A stretch of DNA of 64,000 bases from Leifsonia sp. 1010 (GTDB lineage: Bacteria > Actinomycetota > Actinomycetes > Actinomycetales > Microbacteriaceae), in the NCBI RefSeq assembly GCF_031455295.1, contig NZ_JAVDSL010000002.1, forward strand, positions 124,001 to 188,000. Reading direction: 5' to 3'. Under the pieces are notes generated by a model. The model did not search any database. It was given only the letters and a program-made list of their open reading frames with translations, and was not told the origin of the DNA. Made by a program: the position numbers and the translations under genes. Shown piece by piece: positions 25,489 through 33,721 of this stretch (its first letter is position 1; every line of letters starts with the position of its first letter).

Positions 25489-27366
25489 TTACTCGGCCGG
25501 CAGCAGCTGCGCGGCGCGCACGACCCGGCGTCGGGCGACGGCGATCAGCGCGAGGGCGAACCCGAACGCGCCCCAGAGCAGAAGTCCGCCCAGGCCGCGC
25601 CAGGCGTCTGCCGAGCCGTCGATCGCCCCCTGCAGCGCGGTGATGGCCGGCGCGGTCGGCAGCCAGGGCAGGGCGGCGTCGAAGAATCCGGGAGCGGTCG
25701 ACACGATGCCCGAGGCGAGGGTCACCACGACGACCAGCATCGACAGGAATCGTCCGACGCCGCCGAGCAGGGCGACCAGGCCGTGGTTGACCGCGGCGAA
25801 GGCGATGCCGGCGGCAGCCGCGAGCCCGGCGAAGCCGAACCAGTGGCCCGCGTCGACCGCGAGCGCCGGTGCCAGCACGGCCGCGACCAGCACGCCCTGC
25901 ACGACGCCGAGCGCGGCGGCGGGAAGGAACCCGTCGAGCGCGATCCGGCCCGCGGCGCGCGACGTCAGCAGCGCGCGGCGCGAGAGCGCCTGGAGCACGA
26001 GGAACGTGGCGAGGGCGCCGAGCCACAGCGCGACCGAGGCGAACAGCGGGATGCTCGCCGTGCCGAACGCGGTCTCGCCGGAGGCCTTCTGCGTGACCGG
26101 CTCGGCCGCGACCTTCGCGAGGCTGGTCCGCTCACCGCTGTCGTAGCTCGGGAGCTGCTTGACCGCCGTGTGCAGGCCGGAGGCGAGCGAGGACGCGCCG
26201 GAGGCCGACTGGTCGGCGCCGGAGGCGAGGGCCGGGATGCCGTCGCTGAGCTGCTTCACGCCGGTCGCGAACTGCTGGGCGCCGTCCGCCGACTGGGATG
26301 CGCCGCTCGCGAGCTGCTGCGCCCCGGACGCCGACTGCGACACCCCGCCGGTGTACTGCGCGAGCTGGCCGGCGAAGGTCTGCGTACCCGATGCGAGGCC
26401 GGCTCCATAGGCCTGTGCTGTGTTGAGGTCTTTCAGCTGAGCGGACAGCTGGGCGCACAGGGCACCCACGGCGGGGTCGGCCGGCGGCGCGCAGTTCTGA
26501 GCGACGGCTGCGTTGATCCCGTTGGTGGCGGCGGTGAGGCTGGAGGACATCGTGGCGGCCGTCCCCGCCAGCTGCTGTGCGCCTCCGTCGACCGCCGCGC
26601 CGCTGGACGCGAGCGTGTTCAGTCCGTCGGCCAGCCCCGACGTTCCGTCGGACAGCTGCGAGATGCCGGTCGCGAGCGACGACGCTCCCGTCGAGAGCTG
26701 TGCCGCGCCGTCGGCGAGCTGGTGCGTGCCGCTGGCCAGCTGCGTCAGGCCGCCGGAGAGCTGGTCGGCCCCTGTTGCCGCCTTACCGAGCTGCTCGCCG
26801 AGGGTGTTGAAGCCGACGTAGACGTTCTCGATGTACGTGGAGGTCAGCTGCTTGTTGAGCACGGAGGTCGCCGTCGTCGTGACCGCCTGGCTGATGGCCG
26901 GGTCGACCAGCTTCGAGTCCGGGCCGGTGCGGACGTCGATGGTGGCCTGCGTGGCGTCGGCCGCGGCTCCCGCGGTCGAGGTCGCCGCCTTCGAGAAGTT
27001 CTCCGGGATGGTGACCACCGACACGTACTCGCCGCTGTTGATGCCCTTGTCGGCATCCTTCTTGTCCGTCAGCACCCAGGTGAAGTTGTCGTTCTTCGAG
27101 TCGAGGAGGCCGGCGGAGAGCTGACGGCCGAGCGGCACCGTCTGCCCGTTCACCTTGACGGGCTGGTCGAGGTTCACCACGGCCGCCTTGACGTCGTGCA
27201 GGCGCTCGGTCGGGTTCCACAGCGCCCAGACGAGCAGCCCGCCGATGGTGATGGGGACGAGCAGGAGGCCGACGATCGTCAGCCAGGTGACGCGCTTGTC
27301 GGAGCGCATGCGCTCCAGCGAGAACAGCGAGCGCGGGCGGCGGAGGCGGGAGGAGGGGGTGGTCAT
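25489..27366 (-). CDS. YhgE/Pip-family membrane protein, 625 aa
   Basis: One N-terminal helix (VTWLTIVGLLLVPITIGGLLVWALW, ~28-52), then an extracytoplasmic domain with VKAAVVNLDQPVKVNGQTVPLGRQLSAGLL and VVTIPENFSKAATS. Residues ~190-400 hold repeated units of the form QLASGxxQLADGAAQLSTGASSL, a long coiled stalk as in phage-infection protein. The C-terminal ~200 residues have five or six helices resembling an ABC-2-type permease. Its ATG overlaps the stop of the MMPL gene (TGATG), so both are made together. In this family the role is export or cell-surface related but not settled. Confidence 0.88.
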   Translation of the reverse strand: MTTPSSRLRRPRSLFSLERMRSDKRVTWLTIVGLLLVPITIGGLLVWALWNPTERLHDVKAAVVNLDQPVKVNGQTVPLGRQLSAGLLDSKNDNFTWVLTDKKDADKGINSGEYVSVVTIPENFSKAATSTAGAAADATQATIDVRTGPDSKLVDPAISQAVTTTATSVLNKQLTSTYIENVYVGFNTLGEQLGKAATGADQLSGGLTQLASGTHQLADGAAQLSTGASSLATGISQLSDGTSGLADGLNTLASSGAAVDGGAQQLAGTAATMSSSLTAATNGINAAVAQNCAPPADPAVGALCAQLSAQLKDLNTAQAYGAGLASGTQTFAGQLAQYTGGVSQSASGAQQLASGASQSADGAQQFATGVKQLSDGIPALASGADQSASGASSLASGLHTAVKQLPSYDSGERTSLAKVAAEPVTQKASGETAFGTASIPLFASVALWLGALATFLVLQALSRRALLTSRAAGRIALDGFLPAAALGVVQGVLVAAVLAPALAVDAGHWFGFAGLAAAAGIAFAAVNHGLVALLGGVGRFLSMLVVVVTLASGIVSTAPGFFDAALPWLPTAPAITALQGAIDGSADAWRGLGGLLLWGAFGFALALIAVARRRVVRAAQLLPAE

Positions 27367-30260
27367 CAGGCGTTCGTCTTCTCGAGGTGGGCGCCGTGCT
27401 CGGCGCGGTCGGGGTCGGTGAGGTCGGGAGCCGTGACGGCGCGCGGGCCGGGGCCGGCGGAGAGGTCGACCTCGGTAGGTTCGGCGCTCTCGGGCAGCAG
27501 ATCGTCGAGGCCCGCGGGCTCGACGCAGCTGACGACGAGCGCGAACGGGCGCTCCTCGACCCGGGCGCGGCTCAGCGCCGCGGTCAGTTCTGCCCGGATG
27601 CGGCGGCGTTCGATCGGGTCGGTGACGGAGTCGACGGCGTCGAGGGCCAGCAGCTGCGGCCGGCCGGCGAGCGCGTGGCGGAGGTCCTCCACCGGCGTCT
27701 CGGCCGCGTCCAGCCGCACGATGGCGGTGCGCGAGCGGACTGCGGCGCCCCGGACGGGCAGCACCAGGCCCGCCACCTTGACGGTTCCGCCGTCGACCGG
27801 CGTGCGGCCGGTGATCGCCATGAGCAGTGCGACGGCTGCCGTCCGGTCGTCGCCGTGCACGACGAGCACCTCGCCGTCGGCGAGACGGAACGACACGTCG
27901 CCCACCAGGCGCCGCTTGCGCGTGCTGACCGTCAGCCCGTCGGCCGCGGCGACGAGGTTCTCCCCGCCCTCGGGCCAGTTCGCGAGCTCCAGCTCCTTCT
28001 GCAGGCCGTCGCCCTCCACGTCGAAGGAGGGGAGGATGCGATCGAGCCAGCGCGGCATCCACCAGGCCTTCTCGCCCAGCAGCTGCAGCACCGCCGGGAC
28101 GACCGTCATCCGCACGATGAACGCGTCGACGAACACGCCGACGGCAAGGCCGAGCGCGATGGGTTTGATGGACGCATCGCCCTCGGGCACGAAGGCGGCG
28201 AAGACCGAGATCATGATGATCGCGGCCGCGGTGACCACCTTGGCCGAGCTGACGAACCCGCTCTGGATGGCACGCCGGGCGTCGCCGCCATGCACGTAGT
28301 CCTCGCGCATACGGCTGACCAGGAACACCTCGTAGTCCATCGCGAGTCCGAACAGCACGCCCATCAGGATGATCGGCATGAACGAGATGATCGGGCCGGT
28401 CTTGTCGACGTGCAGGAGATCGGCCAGCCAGCCCCATTCGAAGACGACCGTGACCGCTCCGAACGCGGCGCCGACCGAGAGCAGGTAGCCGAGTGCGGCC
28501 TTGATGGGCACCGCGATCGAGCGGAACACCATCGTCAGCAGGATGAGCGAGAGCCCGACCACCAGGATGCCGAAGGGCAGCAGCGCGCCGGCCAGTCGCG
28601 ACGACACGTCGATCTGGGCTGCCGTGTTGCCGGTGACCTTGAGATCGACGCCGTACTCGTCGAGGAAGTGCTGGTGCTTCGAACGGATCTCGGCGACCAG
28701 GTCGGCGGTCTTCTGGTCGTTCGGCCCGGTGGTCGGGACGACCTGCACGATGCCGGTGTCAGCGGTCGCGTTCGGCGTGGCGAGCGGGACGGAGGCGACG
28801 CCGGGAAGATCGGCGATCTCGTCCCCGATCTTCGTCATCAGGCCGACCGGGTCGGTGCTGGAGATGATCGAGCCGGTCACGATCAGGGGACCGTTGTAGC
28901 CGGGGCCGAAGTGGTCGGACACCAGGTCGTACGCGACGCGAGCGGGCGCGCCCTCCGGCTGGGAGCCGGCGTCCGGGAGGGCGAGCCGCAGCTGCAGGGC
29001 GGGCAGGGCGGCGATGCCGAGGGCGACGATGACGGCGACGACGGTGACGATCGGGAAGCGGATGACGGCACGCACCCAGCCGCGGAAGAACCCCGGCGGG
29101 ATGTCGGCTTTCGCGGCATGCGCGAACGAGGGTGCGGACGCATCCACGGGTTCGGGGGAGTCTGCGGCGGAAGGAGCGGCCTGTGCCGTTTCGGCCTCCG
29201 TCGCCCCGCGCTTCGCGGCGCGCGCCGCCTTCCGGCGACCCGGCGTGAGCCGTGCCCCGGCGAAGCCGAGCAGCGCGGGCGTCATGGTCAGCGCGACGAG
29301 CACGGCGACCGCCACGCCGACGGACGCCGCGATGCCCATCGTGGTCAAGAACGGGATGTTGGCGACGGCGAGACCGGCCAAGGCGATGATGACCGTGATG
29401 CCGGCGAACAGCACGGCGGATCCCGCTGTCGCGACCGCGCGCGCGGCGGACTCCTCCGGCGGCACCCCCGACTTCAGTTGCGCCTGGTGCCGGGAGATGA
29501 TGAAGAGCGAGTAGTCGATGCCGACGGCGAGGCCGAGCATCAGGGCGAGCATCGGCGTCGTCGACGAGATCGAGCCGAACAGCGTCGCGATGAAGATCAG
29601 GCACATCGAGATGGCGACGCCCAGGATCGCGGTGAGCAGGGGCATCCCGGCCGCGAGGAACGAGCCGAACGTCAGGATGAGCACGACGAGCGCGATGAGC
29701 ACGCCGACGAGTTCGATGACCGACAGCGTCGGCAGGTTCTGGGAGAACAGCTGACCGCCCACGGCCGACTTCGCGCCGTCGGGCAACTGCTTCGCGAGAT
29801 CGGCCCCCGCATCCTTGACGGCCGTCTTGGTCGCGTCCGTGACCGTGGTCATCTGGCCCTTCAGCTGGACCGTGATGATGGCCGCCGAGCGGTCGTCGGA
29901 GATCAGGTTCTTGACCTGGGTGGAGTAGGGGGAGCTGACGCCGGAGACACCATTGACGTCCTTCAGCTGGTCGACCGTGTCCTCAATCGGCTGCTTGATG
30001 TCGTTGTCGTCGACCGTCTGGCCGTCCGGGGCGACCACGACGATCTGCGCGGTCGTACCGCTGACCTGGGGGAACGTGCGGCTCAGCGTGTCGAGCGCGT
30101 CCTGCGACTCGGTCCCCGGGATGCTGAAGCTGTTGTCCGTACCCTGATTGAAGAGGAGTGCGCCGCCGCCGAGGAGCGCCAGCAGGCCGATCCAGACGAT
30201 GACGACGAGGGCACGGGCGCGGTAGGCCCATCGGCCGACCGAATACAGGAGCGAGGACAC
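27366..30260 (-). CDS. MMPL/RND transporter fused to a degenerate ABC-ATPase-like domain, 964 aa
   Basis: Two RND halves are visible: helix 1 then extracytoplasmic loop (DNSFSIPGTESQDALDTLSRTFPQ), TM segments with GIDYSLFIISRHQAQL near residue 246, a second loop, and LAMDYEVFLVSRMREDYVHGG near 640, the Asp-Tyr pairs of MMPL proton relays. After residue ~760 comes a 200-residue domain laid out like an ABC ATPase (DGLTVSTRKRRLVGDVSFRLADGEVLVVHG...) but the Walker A lacks its Lys (GDDRTAAVALL), there is no LSGGQ, and Walker B reads LLALDAVDS without the catalytic Glu. So it probably does not hydrolyse ATP. GTG 30260 is the start before helix 1. Repressed by the adjacent TetR, by inference. Confidence 0.9.
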   Translation of the reverse strand: MSSLLYSVGRWAYRARALVVIVWIGLLALLGGGALLFNQGTDNSFSIPGTESQDALDTLSRTFPQVSGTTAQIVVVAPDGQTVDDNDIKQPIEDTVDQLKDVNGVSGVSSPYSTQVKNLISDDRSAAIITVQLKGQMTTVTDATKTAVKDAGADLAKQLPDGAKSAVGGQLFSQNLPTLSVIELVGVLIALVVLILTFGSFLAAGMPLLTAILGVAISMCLIFIATLFGSISSTTPMLALMLGLAVGIDYSLFIISRHQAQLKSGVPPEESAARAVATAGSAVLFAGITVIIALAGLAVANIPFLTTMGIAASVGVAVAVLVALTMTPALLGFAGARLTPGRRKAARAAKRGATEAETAQAAPSAADSPEPVDASAPSFAHAAKADIPPGFFRGWVRAVIRFPIVTVVAVIVALGIAALPALQLRLALPDAGSQPEGAPARVAYDLVSDHFGPGYNGPLIVTGSIISSTDPVGLMTKIGDEIADLPGVASVPLATPNATADTGIVQVVPTTGPNDQKTADLVAEIRSKHQHFLDEYGVDLKVTGNTAAQIDVSSRLAGALLPFGILVVGLSLILLTMVFRSIAVPIKAALGYLLSVGAAFGAVTVVFEWGWLADLLHVDKTGPIISFMPIILMGVLFGLAMDYEVFLVSRMREDYVHGGDARRAIQSGFVSSAKVVTAAAIIMISVFAAFVPEGDASIKPIALGLAVGVFVDAFIVRMTVVPAVLQLLGEKAWWMPRWLDRILPSFDVEGDGLQKELELANWPEGGENLVAAADGLTVSTRKRRLVGDVSFRLADGEVLVVHGDDRTAAVALLMAITGRTPVDGGTVKVAGLVLPVRGAAVRSRTAIVRLDAAETPVEDLRHALAGRPQLLALDAVDSVTDPIERRRIRAELTAALSRARVEERPFALVVSCVEPAGLDDLLPESAEPTEVDLSAGPGPRAVTAPDLTDPDRAEHGAHLEKTNA

Positions 30261-30305
30261 GCGTTCTCCAGTGGATGAGTACCGAAAAGGGGTGAGGAGC
30301 GGTTC

Positions 30306-30321
30306 GATACACCTTTGTATC
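30306..30321. promoter_or_regulatory. TetR-type operator GATACANNNNTGTATC, copy 1
   Basis: Perfect palindrome with a 4-nt centre (CCTT) in the MMPL/TetR divergent region, 46 nt from the MMPL start. Its centre is 33 bp from that of copy 2, three helical turns, so both dimers would bind the same DNA face. Confidence 0.8.
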
Positions 30322-30338
30322 CGTACACGACCGTATCG

Positions 30339-30354
30339 GATACACTCCTGTATC
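30339..30354. promoter_or_regulatory. TetR-type operator GATACANNNNTGTATC, copy 2
   Basis: Same palindrome with centre CTCC, ending 26 nt before the TTG start of the regulator. A degenerate third half-site pair (GTACAC...GTATC) lies between the copies at about 30323-30337. Confidence 0.8.
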
Positions 30355-30380
30355 GATAGCTCCTTCAGGAAGGTTTCAGC

Positions 30381-31067
30381 TTGGAAAGCACGACTCTCAG
30401 CGAGGGCGTCGCCGCCGGCGTTCCCGAGGACATCCCGGCCGAGTCGGCCCGGCGTCAGCGCACTCGCGCGCGCCTGCTCGACGCGGCCTTCGACGTGTTC
30501 GCGGAGCAGGGCGTCCGCGCCGCCAGCGTCGAGACGATCGCCGAGGCGGCCGGCTTCACGCGCGGCGCGTTCTACTCCAACTTCTCCAGCAAGGAGGAGC
30601 TGTTCTTCGCGCTGATGGAGCGCGAGAAGACCATGCGGCTCGAACAGCTGAACACCGGCGTCGCGCAGTTCCTCGCGCCGCTCGTCGGAGCAGAGGGAGC
30701 AGGGCTCTCCGACGAGGATGTGCTGCAGACCATCACGCACATCCTGGAGCTGCAGTCCGACGACCGACGCTGGTGGCTCGTGCAGGCCGAGTTCCAGCTG
30801 ATGGCGTTGCGCGACCACGCCATCGCTGCCGACTATCTGCGGTATCACGACGAGTTCTTCGCCGACCTCACCGAGATCGTCGTCGAAGCGCTCGCGAGCG
30901 CACGGCGCCGCTTCACGATCGCCCCGGAGGAGGCCGTCCGCGTGATCGCCGAGCTGTGCGCGAGCGGCGAAGCCCGCGCGGTGCTCGCCGGGGACGAGCG
31001 GACCTTCACGGAGCGGCTGTCCGAGTCGGTGCCCGCGATCCTGCTGGCGCTGACCGAGCGCGTTTGA
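30381..31067 (+). CDS. TetR-family repressor divergent from MMPL/YhgE, 228 aa
   Basis: Helix-turn-helix RTRARLLDAAFDVFAEQGVRAASVETIAEAAGFTRGAFYSNFSSKEELFFALMERE (residues 27-81) is textbook TetR. The start is TTG 30381, chosen because AGGAAGG sits 7 nt before it; there is no ATG or GTG near. The C-terminal ligand domain has several Trp (DDRRWWLVQAEFQLMALRDHA). Orientation and two matching palindromes between the genes imply control of the MMPL-YhgE unit and of itself. Confidence 0.92.
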   Translation: MESTTLSEGVAAGVPEDIPAESARRQRTRARLLDAAFDVFAEQGVRAASVETIAEAAGFTRGAFYSNFSSKEELFFALMEREKTMRLEQLNTGVAQFLAPLVGAEGAGLSDEDVLQTITHILELQSDDRRWWLVQAEFQLMALRDHAIAADYLRYHDEFFADLTEIVVEALASARRRFTIAPEEAVRVIAELCASGEARAVLAGDERTFTERLSESVPAILLALTERV

Positions 31068-31089
31068 GCGTTCGCCAAGCGTCGGCGAC

Positions 31090-31095
31090 TACCCT
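31090..31095 (+). promoter_or_regulatory. -10 box TACCCT of the SGNH lipoprotein gene
   Basis: TACCCT is followed by 7 nt and the ATG at 31103, with no Shine-Dalgarno, so the transcript may start at or next to the ATG. Confidence 0.4.
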
Positions 31096-31102
31096 CGATG
31101 GG

Positions 31103-32020
31103 ATGCGACCCGAAGCATCCCGGACCTCCCGTGCGCTTTTGCGCGCGCCGCGCTCCTCGCGTGTGCTCCGCTCCGTCGCCCTGCTCGCCACGGCGGCCGT
31201 CCTCACGGTACTGACGGCGTGCTCGGCCGCGCCCACCAGCGCCGACACACCGCATGCCGAGTCGACCGCCGTCCCGACGCCGACGGCGACCCCCGACCCG
31301 TTCCCGAAGGAGCCGCTCACCGCATCCACCCGGTACGTCGCCCTCGGCGACTCGTTCGCCGCGGGCATGGGCGGCGGCGACGAGAAGGGGAAGTGCCGGC
31401 TGAGCCCGCGCGCTTACCCCGCCGTGTTCGCCCGCGACGCGGGCATCGACCTCGTGGTCAACGCGGCCTGTGCCGGGGCCACCACCTCCGACCTGCTCAA
31501 GCACCAGCTGATCGCGCTCGACGACCGTACCGATCTCGTGACGGTCAGCATCGGCGGCAACGACCTCGGCGTCGCCGCGATCGCGGGAGACTGCGCGGCG
31601 GGCAAGGCCGCCGCCTGCCGCAACGAGGTGACGGCCGCCCTGTCGCTGCTCAACGTGCTGCCCGACCGGCTCGACACGGTCTACAGCGCGATCGCGCAGG
31701 CCGCGCCCAACGCGCGCATCGTCGTGACCGGCTACACGCTGCTCTACGACGCGTCCGATCCGAACGCGCCCGACTTCGGCACCGCAGCGGCGATCAATGC
31801 CGCGACGCTCGGCCTCAACGAGGTGATCCGCCAGGCGGTCGACGAGCAGAGGGCGGCCGGCAAGGCGATGACCTACCTCCCCGTCGACTTCGCCGGCCAC
31901 GCGATCGGCGACCGGAAACCGTGGCTCAACACGACCGGCCCGGATGTCTTCCACCCGACCGGCGCCGGCTACGCCGAGTACGCGAGCCGGCTCGTCCAGC
32001 TGCTCGGGAAGGCGCACTAG
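31103..32020 (+). CDS. Secreted SGNH/GDSL esterase-lipase lipoprotein, 305 aa
   Basis: Signal sequence with lipobox LTAC (cysteine near residue 40), a Pro/Thr linker, then the SGNH lipase blocks: VALGDSFAAGMGGG with the nucleophilic Ser, NAACAGATTSD, SIGGNDLG, and GPDVFHPTGAGYAEYA with the Asp/His pair. Six further Cys in the body probably form disulfides, as in Streptomyces scabies esterase and mycobacterial GDSL lipases. It acts outside the membrane on ester-linked lipids or acylated glycans. The ATG at 31103 has a -10 box 7 nt ahead. Confidence 0.9.
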   Translation: MRPEASRTSRALLRAPRSSRVLRSVALLATAAVLTVLTACSAAPTSADTPHAESTAVPTPTATPDPFPKEPLTASTRYVALGDSFAAGMGGGDEKGKCRLSPRAYPAVFARDAGIDLVVNAACAGATTSDLLKHQLIALDDRTDLVTVSIGGNDLGVAAIAGDCAAGKAAACRNEVTAALSLLNVLPDRLDTVYSAIAQAAPNARIVVTGYTLLYDASDPNAPDFGTAAAINAATLGLNEVIRQAVDEQRAAGKAMTYLPVDFAGHAIGDRKPWLNTTGPDVFHPTGAGYAEYASRLVQLLGKAH

Positions 32021-32181
32021 CCGCGAGCACCCCGTGAGGGGGCTCGGAGGACGCTGGTACCCTGGCTGGTGTCCACGTCCCGACCCCTCGAGGGAGTTGA
32101 CCCACCATCACCGCGACGCCTGAATCGACGACGAACACCGCGAGCACGACCACGAACGACGACACGTACGATCTGGTCATC

Positions 32182-33654
32182 GTGTCCAACCGACTGCCCG
32201 TCGACCGGGTGGTCGACGAGAGCGGGAACGCCGACTGGCGGCCATCGCCCGGCGGTCTCGTCGCGGCGCTCGAGCCCGTGATGCGGTCGCAGGACGGCAT
32301 CTGGATCGGCTGGGCCGGCGTGGCGGGGGAGGAGATCGAGCCCTTCGAGGCCGGCGGCATCAACATCCTGCCCGTCCCGCTCTCCGACCAGGAGCTGCAG
32401 GAGTACTACGAGGGCTTCTCGAACGACACTCTGTGGCCGCTCTATCACGACGTCATCGCGCAGCCGAGCTACCACCGCGAGTGGTGGGAGACCTACGTGA
32501 AGGTCAACCGCCGGTTCGCCCAGGCCGCCGCCTCCGTCTCGGCGCCCGGTGCCGTCGTCTGGGTGCACGACTACCAGCTGCAGCTCGTGCCCGCGATGCT
32601 GCGCGAGCTGCGGCCGGACCTCGTGATCGGCTTCTTCAACCACATCCCGTTCCCGCCGTACGGCATCTACTCGCAGCTGCCCTGGCGCCGTCAGATCATC
32701 GACGGCCTGCTCGGAGCCGACGTGATCGGCTTCCAGCGCGTCGCCGACGCCGGCAACTTCTCGCGCGCGGTCCGCCGGCTGAAGGGGTTCGAGACCCGCG
32801 GCCCCATCATCGAGGTGCCGATCGACACGGACGACCCGGAGGCCGGCTCGCACCGCCACGTCACGACGGACCGCCGCGGCGGCCTGGTGCGCACGGTGCT
32901 CGCCCGCGCGTTCCCGATCTCCATCGACGCCGACCAGTACCAGGAGCTCGCGAGGAAGCCGGAGATCCAGGCCCGCGCCCGCGAGATCCGCGAGGAGCTC
33001 GGCAACCCCGAGAAGATCATGCTCGGCGTCGACCGCCTCGACTACACGAAGGGGATCGGTCACCGGCTCAAGGCCTTCGGCGAGCTGCTCGAAGAGGGCC
33101 GGCTGAACGCGGAGGACGTCACGCTCGTCCAGGTCGCCAGCCCCAGCCGCGAGCGCGTCGAGACCTACCGGCAGCTGCGCGACGAGATCGAGCTGACCGT
33201 CGGCCGCATCAACGGCGACTACTCCACCCTCGGCCACACTGCGATCGCGTACCTCCACCACGGCTACCCGCGCGAAGAGATGGTGGCGCTGTACCTCGCC
33301 GCCGACGTCATGCTCGTCACGGCGCTGCGAGACGGCATGAACCTCGTCGCGAAGGAATACGTGGCCACCCGCGTGGACGAGGACGGCGTGCTCGTGCTCA
33401 GCGAGTTCGCCGGCGCCTCCGACGAGCTCCGGCAGGCGCTCCTCATCAACCCGCACGACATCGAGGGACTCAAGGAGACCGTGCTGCAGGCGCTCGCGAT
33501 GCCGCGGCGAGACCGCACGCGGCGGATGCGCGCCCTGCGCAAGAAGGTGCTCACGAACGACGTCGCGCGCTGGTCGGCGTCCTTCCTCGACGCGCTGACC
33601 CGCAGCGCGCACGGCGACCACCCGCTGCAGAACCCGCCCGTCAACCGGCGCTGA
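32182..33654 (+). CDS. otsA: Trehalose-6-phosphate synthase OtsA, 490 aa from first canonical start
   Basis: GT20 enzyme joining UDP/ADP-glucose and glucose-6-phosphate. Visible are SNRLPVD, the SPGGLVAALEP loop, WVHDYQLQLVPAMLR, FFNHIPFPPYGIYSQLPWR, VDRLDYTKGI and TALRDGMNLVAKEYVA with the donor-site residues. The first canonical start is GTG 32182, but it cuts off the first beta-strand (TYDLVIVSNR), which is conserved. The same frame is open from 32101, and an ATC at 32107 stands 10 nt after AGGGAG; a one-base change would make it ATG. The native protein is therefore probably 515 aa from 32107. otsB follows after a 67-nt gap with tandem repeats. Confidence 0.93.
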   Translation: MSNRLPVDRVVDESGNADWRPSPGGLVAALEPVMRSQDGIWIGWAGVAGEEIEPFEAGGINILPVPLSDQELQEYYEGFSNDTLWPLYHDVIAQPSYHREWWETYVKVNRRFAQAAASVSAPGAVVWVHDYQLQLVPAMLRELRPDLVIGFFNHIPFPPYGIYSQLPWRRQIIDGLLGADVIGFQRVADAGNFSRAVRRLKGFETRGPIIEVPIDTDDPEAGSHRHVTTDRRGGLVRTVLARAFPISIDADQYQELARKPEIQARAREIREELGNPEKIMLGVDRLDYTKGIGHRLKAFGELLEEGRLNAEDVTLVQVASPSRERVETYRQLRDEIELTVGRINGDYSTLGHTAIAYLHHGYPREEMVALYLAADVMLVTALRDGMNLVAKEYVATRVDEDGVLVLSEFAGASDELRQALLINPHDIEGLKETVLQALAMPRRDRTRRMRALRKKVLTNDVARWSASFLDALTRSAHGDHPLQNPPVNRR

Positions 33655-33689
33655 ACCGGCCGGCGCTGACCCGGCCGGCGCTGAGCCGC
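33645..33689 (+). repeat. Three 15-bp tandem repeats spanning the otsA stop codon
   Basis: Units at 33645-33659, 33660-33674 and 33675-33689 share CCGGCGCTGA then a variable base and CCG. Because 15 is a multiple of three, the otsA stop TGA is repeated in frame two more times. Confidence 0.8.
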
Positions 33690-33721
33690 ATCCCTCGCCC
33701 CACTCCCTGCAGGAAAGACGC

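Noticed and set aside
26150-26780. Regular repeats inside the YhgE gene that could suggest a repeat array or CRISPR
   Set aside because: The periodicity follows the protein stalk units (Gln-Leu-x-x-Gly), spacing and sequence vary, and no fixed spacer/repeat pattern or cas gene exists.
27387-30278. A 963-codon open frame antisense to the MMPL gene
   Set aside because: Its product is rich in His/Asp/Arg/Gln repeats and mirrors the codon structure of MMPL; no domain and no ribosome site.
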